DNA of 9,687 nucleotides from Acidobacteriota bacterium (lineage in GTDB: Bacteria; Acidobacteriota; Vicinamibacteria; Vicinamibacterales; UBA2999). The stretch covers positions 1-9,687 of the forward strand of contig CANJYC010000053.1 in assembly GCA_947478985.1 (NCBI GenBank), in the 5' to 3' direction. The notes under the pieces are model-generated. The model saw only the letters and a program-made list of their open reading frames with translations. It had not been told where the DNA came from and searched no databases. The position numbers and the translations under genes were made by a program. Positions 6,496-9,687 of this stretch are shown piece by piece. Within the stretch, counting starts at the first letter, position 1; each line of letters starts with the position of its first letter.

Positions 6496-8355
6496 CTAGT
6501 CGCCCCAGACGATGTGGTCGTCGTCGCCCCAGACGATATGGTCGTCGTCTTCGCCCCAGACGATGTGGTCATCGTCGTCACCCCAGACGATGTGGTCGTC
6601 ATCGTCGCCCCAGACAATGTGATCGTCGTCGGTGCTCCAGACGATGTGGTGCCCCCAGGAGAGAATGGAATCCAGGACGAGACTTGTGCCCTGGATGAAG
6701 TTGTCACCCCAGACGATGTGGTCGTCATCGTCGCCCCAGACGATGTGGTCGTCATCATCGCCCCAGACGATGTGCTGCGCCCAGGCCTCAAGGCTCCACA
6801 GCGCCGTATCGCCCCAGACAATGTGGTCGCCCCAGACGATGTGCTGGCTCCACTTCAGGTAACCGTTACCGGTGCCCGGCAGGTAGGTGTACTGAACGAT
6901 ACCCGTTTCGAGCCACGGCGTGCCCGCGGGCGCGGTTGGCTCAATCGCGGTCGTGAGCGCGATGGCGCCCGCTGCGTTGATGCCTCCCGTGCCCTGCTCG
7001 AGAGCGGAGGGCGTCGACAGGTCTGCGTCGGGAAGCGGAATGGCGGTGTACTGGAGAATCGCCTTGATGGTGTTCGGGGTCAGAACCGAGTTGTAACCTT
7101 CGTTCCTGCGATTGGCTTCAATCATGTCGGCCACGACACCCGAGGCGACGCCGGCCGCCATGCTCGTGCCGCTCAACTTGATATAGCCGGGGTAATCAAC
7201 GCGCAGTTCCGGTCTGGAGCCGAGGGTCGAGGCGAAGGTTCCCGTTGCGACAAGTGCCTGGCCAGGCGCAATGATGTCCGGCTTGGAGAAGCCGTCGTAC
7301 CAGGTCGGGCCGCGTGAGCTGAACGGAGAGACTTCGTCGTCGAGGCGCGACGCGGTCGACTTGTGGCGGAGCGAACCGACCGTCAGGGCCGACGGCGCGT
7401 TGCCCGGCGAGCTGATTCCCGCATAGCCGATTTCACCAGTCACGGGGTTCATGCCGTAGTTGCCCGCGGCGACGACAACCACGATGCCAGCGTCCACAGC
7501 GCGTTCAACGGCCTGCACCAGCGGATCGGTTGCGGCTGATTCGAAGATCGGGTGACCCAGCGACAGGTTGATGACGTCGATGCCGAGCGCCGCTTTGTTG
7601 GTCCTGGCAAAATCGATGGCTGCGATGACATCGCTCGTGTAGCCCGCACCTGTGGCGTCGAGCACTTTCAATCCGATCAGGCGCGCGTTGGTGGCGGTGC
7701 CCACGTACTTGCCGGAAGAGCTGGCGCCCGAGCCCGCGATCAGGCCCGCGATGTGCGTGCCGTGCCCGTAGCCGTCCGTCGGCATCGTCGCGACGGCAGC
7801 GCCGCTGGTGAAGTCATAAAACGCGCTGATGCGGCCGCGCAGGTCGGGTGTTTGCGCAATGCCGGAATCGATGATCGCCACACCGACGCTGTAGCCGGTG
7901 TTCATTGAGGACAAACCAAGCGTCGTGCGCAGCTTCTGGCCGTCGTAGGTTGAGGCGGTCGTGGAAGTTGACGTCGTGGTCGATGTCGTCGTGGTCGTTA
8001 GCGTCGTGGGGGATGTGAACTGGTCGGTGTGCATCCGGGCATCAACCGAGATACCGCGGACCCGCTTGTCCTTGATGTAGGCGTCGAGCTCTTTCGCATC
8101 CATTTCTGCGGAAAAAGCCCCGGCGCTGCCAAGGTCACGCTTGACGCGGCCCGTCTTGCCTACCCGGCTCTTCAGGGCTGCGCTGGCGCCGGCGTCGTGG
8201 CTGATGATGACGCGCAGGCGCTTGCCCGCCGGCACCCCTTCGCTGACCTCTTTGTCTGCTTTGCCGCCGCGGCGGATATACGCGTCCTGGGCGAGGGCGG
8301 TAGAGGCGCTGATTGAGGTTAAAAGGACGGCAAAACAGACAACTGGCTTGAACAT
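6496..8355 (-). CDS. Secreted subtilisin-like serine protease A (S8 family) with C-terminal HIVWGDDDD repeats
   Basis: 619 residues. A signal peptide (1-22) ends at ALA-QD. Residues about 45-108 resemble an inhibitor-type prodomain (KRLRVIISHDAG to GISVDARM), so the enzyme is probably made as a zymogen. A linker at about 115-136 is almost all Thr and Ser. The S8 catalytic domain (about 140-470) has the full set: Asp163 in VAIIDSGI, His198 in GHGTHIAG, oxyanion Asn299 in VVAAGN, and Ser398 in LSGTSMAAG. From 505 to the end lie eleven HIVW units, mostly HIVWGDDDD with a nine-residue period. Residues 502-619 contain no Lys or Arg and are very rich in Asp. The stop follows a repeat directly. The protein is probably exported by Sec and acts outside the cytoplasm. 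Membrane protein A follows 49 bases downstream. The same pair recurs to the right. Substrate and tail role are unknown. Confidence 0.95.
   Translation of the reverse strand: MFKPVVCFAVLLTSISASTALAQDAYIRRGGKADKEVSEGVPAGKRLRVIISHDAGASAALKSRVGKTGRVKRDLGSAGAFSAEMDAKELDAYIKDKRVRGISVDARMHTDQFTSPTTLTTTTTSTTTSTSTTASTYDGQKLRTTLGLSSMNTGYSVGVAIIDSGIAQTPDLRGRISAFYDFTSGAAVATMPTDGYGHGTHIAGLIAGSGASSSGKYVGTATNARLIGLKVLDATGAGYTSDVIAAIDFARTNKAALGIDVINLSLGHPIFESAATDPLVQAVERAVDAGIVVVVAAGNYGMNPVTGEIGYAGISSPGNAPSALTVGSLRHKSTASRLDDEVSPFSSRGPTWYDGFSKPDIIAPGQALVATGTFASTLGSRPELRVDYPGYIKLSGTSMAAGVASGVVADMIEANRRNEGYNSVLTPNTIKAILQYTAIPLPDADLSTPSALEQGTGGINAAGAIALTTAIEPTAPAGTPWLETGIVQYTYLPGTGNGYLKWSQHIVWGDHIVWGDTALWSLEAWAQHIVWGDDDDHIVWGDDDDHIVWGDNFIQGTSLVLDSILSWGHHIVWSTDDDHIVWGDDDDHIVWGDDDDHIVWGEDDDHIVWGDDDHIVWGD
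6499..6843 (-). repeat. Coding tandem repeat array A: 27-bp units encoding HIVWGDDDD
   Basis: Eleven units begin at residues 505, 511, 528, 537, 546, 570, 579, 588, 597, 606 and 614 of subtilase A. Four of them (570 to 606) run at an exact nine-residue (27-bp) step, as do 528-537-546. The last step is eight residues and the first is six. The unit at 570 is variant (HHIVWST). A 20-residue non-repeat stretch around 551-569 (with LVLDSILSW) interrupts the array. Ten units read HIVWG followed by D or E; Asp dominates and only the unit at 597 has Glu. On the + strand the array appears as repeated GACGATGTGGTCGTC. Confidence 0.95.
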
Positions 8356-8411
8356 GGTGTCAGTTCAAGTGGCAAGGTGGCTGCCAGCTGGATCTGGCCG
8401 GATTTCACAGA

Positions 8412-8439
8412 TCGGCTATCCGACATGACGGATAGCCGA
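8412..8439. promoter_or_regulatory. Perfect 11-bp inverted repeat upstream of subtilase A
   Basis: TCGGCTATCCG (8412-8422) and CGGATAGCCGA (8429-8439) are exact reverse complements separated by six bases (ACATGA). The element ends 57 bases before the subtilase A start codon. No T run follows on the - strand, and it is not next to a gene end, so it is not an obvious terminator. It could be an operator for a dimeric regulator or a 5'-leader hairpin. The symmetry is certain; the function is inferred. Confidence 0.6.
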
Positions 8440-8571
8440 CAGGAGGCCTGTCCTGATGCGAGAGCACGGATTTTCGAACCATGACCGAGGCCAGCCTGTT
8501 TTCACGGTTTATTACGGTGTCGATTGGCCGTCTGCGTGTGACAGGAATCCGACACTATCGGGAATCTGGCA

Positions 8572-8600
8572 GTTATGCACTTTGAAGAATTTACAGGCAA
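8572..8600 (-). promoter_or_regulatory. Candidate promoter for the subtilase A unit
   Basis: On the - strand TTGCCT (8600-8595) and CATAAC (8577-8572) are separated by 17 bases, each matching four of six positions of the sigma-70 consensus boxes. It sits just downstream of the unit B terminator and would give a leader of roughly 210 bases containing the inverted repeat at 8412-8439. Promoters of this kind arise by chance, so this is tentative. Confidence 0.3.
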
Positions 8601-8626
8601 ATTGGTGAATCTCTAGAAACGACGAA

Positions 8627-8654
8627 GGGGGAGTCCGGTCTCCCGGGCTCCCCC
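8627..8654 (-). terminator. Strong hairpin terminator downstream of membrane protein B
   Basis: Read on the - strand, a seven-bp GGGGGAG/CTCCCCC stem, one C-A mismatch and a four-bp CCGG/CCGG stem are capped by a GAGA tetraloop, followed by TTCGTCGTTTC. It lies 23 bases beyond the membrane protein B stop. On the + strand the mismatch becomes a G-T wobble and CTCTTGTT follows, so it could work in both directions. The T tracts are imperfect. It separates the two duplicated units. Confidence 0.7.
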
Positions 8655-8677
8655 CTCTTGTTAGTCCGCGACGAGGC

Positions 8678-9415
8678 CTAGACCGTGGCTTCGCGCCGTG
8701 CCGGTGAGGCACTTGCGAGCAGCACCTGAGCCATCGCCGTCCACCGCTGCTGATAGCTGCGGTAGACGACGAGGAGCGGCGACGCGGCGATGGGCGCCAG
8801 GAACACAACGCCGTGGAGCATGGCGATGCCGACGAGGCCGGCCACCGTGGCAGCCGCCAGGAACGCCGGGGCCGTCCGGAGGAACTCCGGGTTCAAAGCC
8901 TTGGACGAGTCGTGCGACGTCACCGCAATCGCGCCGGCCACCAGGCCGGTGTTGACCGCGAAGTAGGTGATGGCACACACCGCCAGGGGGAGCACGGTGC
9001 TGGCGAGCGAGAGCTGGGTCAGGTCGCCGCCAAGGGCGCGCCATCCCATTCCTGCCAACTGCACTGCGATGACGACCGCCGCCGCGCTGAATGCCGCACG
9101 GTGGATCGGTTGCTTGCGTTGCACGCGGACCGTGCACTGAATGAGGACGCCGATCGCGCCGAGGAGCGTGGCGAGACTGGCACCGTCCACAATCAGCGCG
9201 ACGAAGTCGATGGTATAGGCCATCGTCATCGTCGAGACGCCGTAATTCCCGAGGGGCAGCCGCAGCTTGAACACCGACAGCAGCACTGTCGACGCCAGCA
9301 GCCCGGCCGCGAGCCAGGGGTTCTGGAGTTCGCGAGGTGCGAAGAGGACCAGCAGGGCGATACCTGCTGTGATCACCGCACCGACGTAAAGACGGGGCGT
9401 AAGTGATGGACTCAT
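8678..9415 (-). CDS. Multi-pass membrane protein B, paralogue of membrane protein A
   Basis: 245 residues with the same layout as membrane protein A: an N-terminal LYVG segment and about six to eight membrane helices. Shared blocks include LLAST, LSVFKLRLPLG, STMTMAYT, DFVALI, LGAI, QCT, QPIHRAAFSAA, LAGM, VNT, GAIA and PEF. The end is YRSYQQRWTAMAQ plus about 17 residues, slightly longer than in A and with basic residues (SPARREATV). No cytoplasmic enzyme domain follows. The ATG at 9415 lies 31 bases after the stop of the upstream subtilase B, on the same strand, mirroring the arrangement in unit A. A terminator 23 bases downstream closes the unit. From memory it resembles the membrane part of acidobacterial HD-GYP/GGDEF sensor proteins. 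Function and substrate are not recognisable. Conserved polar residues within the helices (the QPIHR block, the DF in helix 3) suggest more than a simple anchor. Confidence 0.87.
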   Translation of the reverse strand: MSPSLTPRLYVGAVITAGIALLVLFAPRELQNPWLAAGLLASTVLLSVFKLRLPLGNYGVSTMTMAYTIDFVALIVDGASLATLLGAIGVLIQCTVRVQRKQPIHRAAFSAAAVVIAVQLAGMGWRALGGDLTQLSLASTVLPLAVCAITYFAVNTGLVAGAIAVTSHDSSKALNPEFLRTAPAFLAAATVAGLVGIAMLHGVVFLAPIAASPLLVVYRSYQQRWTAMAQVLLASASPARREATV

Positions 9416-9446
9416 GGCTGTTTGCCTAATTCGTAAGGTTCAGCGC

Positions 9447-9687
9447 TTAGAGTCCAAATGACTGGATTACAGCTTCTCCCCACACGACATGGTCGTCGTC
9501 TTCACCCCAGACGACGTGGTCGTCCTCGCCCCACACGACGTGGTCGTCGTCTTCGCCCCACACCACGTGGTCGTCGTCTTCACCCCACACGAGGTGGTCA
9601 CTGAGCGCCTGCACGTGCTCGAGCACGAGGTCCACGCTCTCGCCCCAGACAATGTGGTCGTCGTCCTCGCCCCACACGACGTGGTCG
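9447..9687 (-). CDS. C-terminal repeat tail of a second subtilase-like protein (B), partial
   Basis: The frame is open to the right edge of the window, so only the last 79 residues are seen and there is no start codon here. They contain seven HxVWGE units (x is V, I or L), mostly spaced by DDD. One interruption, SVDLVLEHVQALSD, resembles the interruption in subtilase A (LVLDSILSW). The protein ends in EAVIQSFGL after the last repeat, unlike A, which stops directly on a repeat. There is no Lys or Arg in the visible part. That the protein is an S8 protease is inferred from the matching tail and from the paralogous membrane gene 31 bases downstream; the catalytic domain lies outside the window. 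Confidence 0.8.
   Translation of the reverse strand, partial: DHVVWGEDDDHIVWGESVDLVLEHVQALSDHLVWGEDDDHVVWGEDDDHVVWGEDDHVVWGEDDDHVVWGEAVIQSFGL
9474..9686 (-). repeat. Coding tandem repeat array B: units encoding H(V/I/L)VWGEDDD
   Basis: Seven units with a mostly nine-residue (27-bp) period; one step is eight residues (EDD instead of EDDD). Unlike array A, every unit has Glu after WG, and Val is the usual second residue instead of Ile. The array probably continues past the window edge. Confidence 0.92.

Larger units (their letters stand above)
8356..8677. other. 322-base non-coding interval between subtilase A and membrane protein B
   Basis: No convincing gene lies here on either strand. It contains, from right to left: the terminator of unit B (8627-8654), a candidate promoter for unit A (8572-8600), a small CCGA/TCGG hairpin near 8552-8564, a five-bp CAGGA/TCCTG inverted repeat (8440-8455), and a perfect 11-bp inverted repeat (8412-8439). 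It is more AT-rich between about 8500 and 8620 than the surrounding genes, as expected for a promoter region. Confidence 0.7.

Noticed and set aside
6499..6780. CRISPR-like look of regularly spaced short repeats
   Set aside because: The repeats are contiguous 27-bp units without unique spacers, are in frame with a protease, and no cas genes are present.
6499..6843. RTX calcium-binding nonapeptides
   Set aside because: The nine-residue period and Asp content are reminiscent, but the GGxGxDxUx consensus is absent: there is only one Gly per unit and a conserved HxVW core.
6472..7317. Long + strand open frame rich in VVVAPDDV repeats opposite subtilase A
   Set aside because: It is the mirror of the HIVWGDDDD array and of the protease coding frame. 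The opposite strand has a signal peptide, full catalytic motifs and a normal domain order, while this frame has no recognisable domain.
8356..8600. c-di-GMP (GEMM) riboswitch in the subtilase A leader
   Set aside because: Considered because of the sensor-like partner protein, but I could not find the conserved riboswitch core sequences; only simple inverted repeats are visible.
5745..9415. Insertion sequence or transposon as the cause of the duplication
   Set aside because: I found no transposase, terminal inverted repeats or target duplications in the window; simple tandem duplication explains the layout.

Overview
The window is GC-rich bacterial DNA with two unlike halves. The left half (1-5755, + strand) is a cell-shape cluster followed by an RNase: the end of mreC, then mreD, mrdA (PBP2), rodA and an RNase E/G gene. 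The right half (5745-9687, all on the - strand) is an accessory region built from two copies of one gene pair. Each pair is a secreted subtilisin-family protease ending in HxVWG[D/E] repeats, followed by a multi-pass membrane protein. I suspect Acidobacteriota, possibly Vicinamibacteria. This rests on the membrane protein resembling, from memory, the N-terminal membrane region of acidobacterial HD-GYP/GGDEF proteins, on the base composition, and on the mre/mrd/RNase layout. No rRNA or other taxonomic marker is present to confirm it.

Left half: mreC and mreD overlap by 4 bases (GTGA). mreD and mrdA are 30 bases apart across a small hairpin. mrdA and rodA are 2 bases apart. Together they supply scaffold proteins (MreC, MreD), the transpeptidase (PBP2) and the glycosyltransferase (RodA) of the elongasome. 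A compact hairpin with a short T run follows the rodA stop and may separate the cluster from the RNase E/G gene. The RNase gene ends tail to tail with the first - strand gene, overlapping it by 11 bases.

Right half, read in the direction of transcription (right to left): the last 79 codons of subtilase B (rest outside the window), membrane protein B, a strong hairpin terminator, a 322-base non-coding stretch with a candidate promoter and a perfect 11-bp inverted repeat, the complete subtilase A, then membrane protein A. The two membrane proteins are about half identical by eye, and both protease tails carry the same kind of repeat. The pair has therefore been duplicated, kept in order, and has diverged.

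The repeat-tailed protease and its membrane partner look like a functional couple. The protease has a signal peptide, prodomain, threonine-rich linker, intact catalytic residues and a 118-residue acidic tail without Lys or Arg. The membrane proteins resemble a sensor membrane module whose cytoplasmic signalling domain is absent. The function of the couple is unknown; this is the most promising candidate in the window for an undescribed system.
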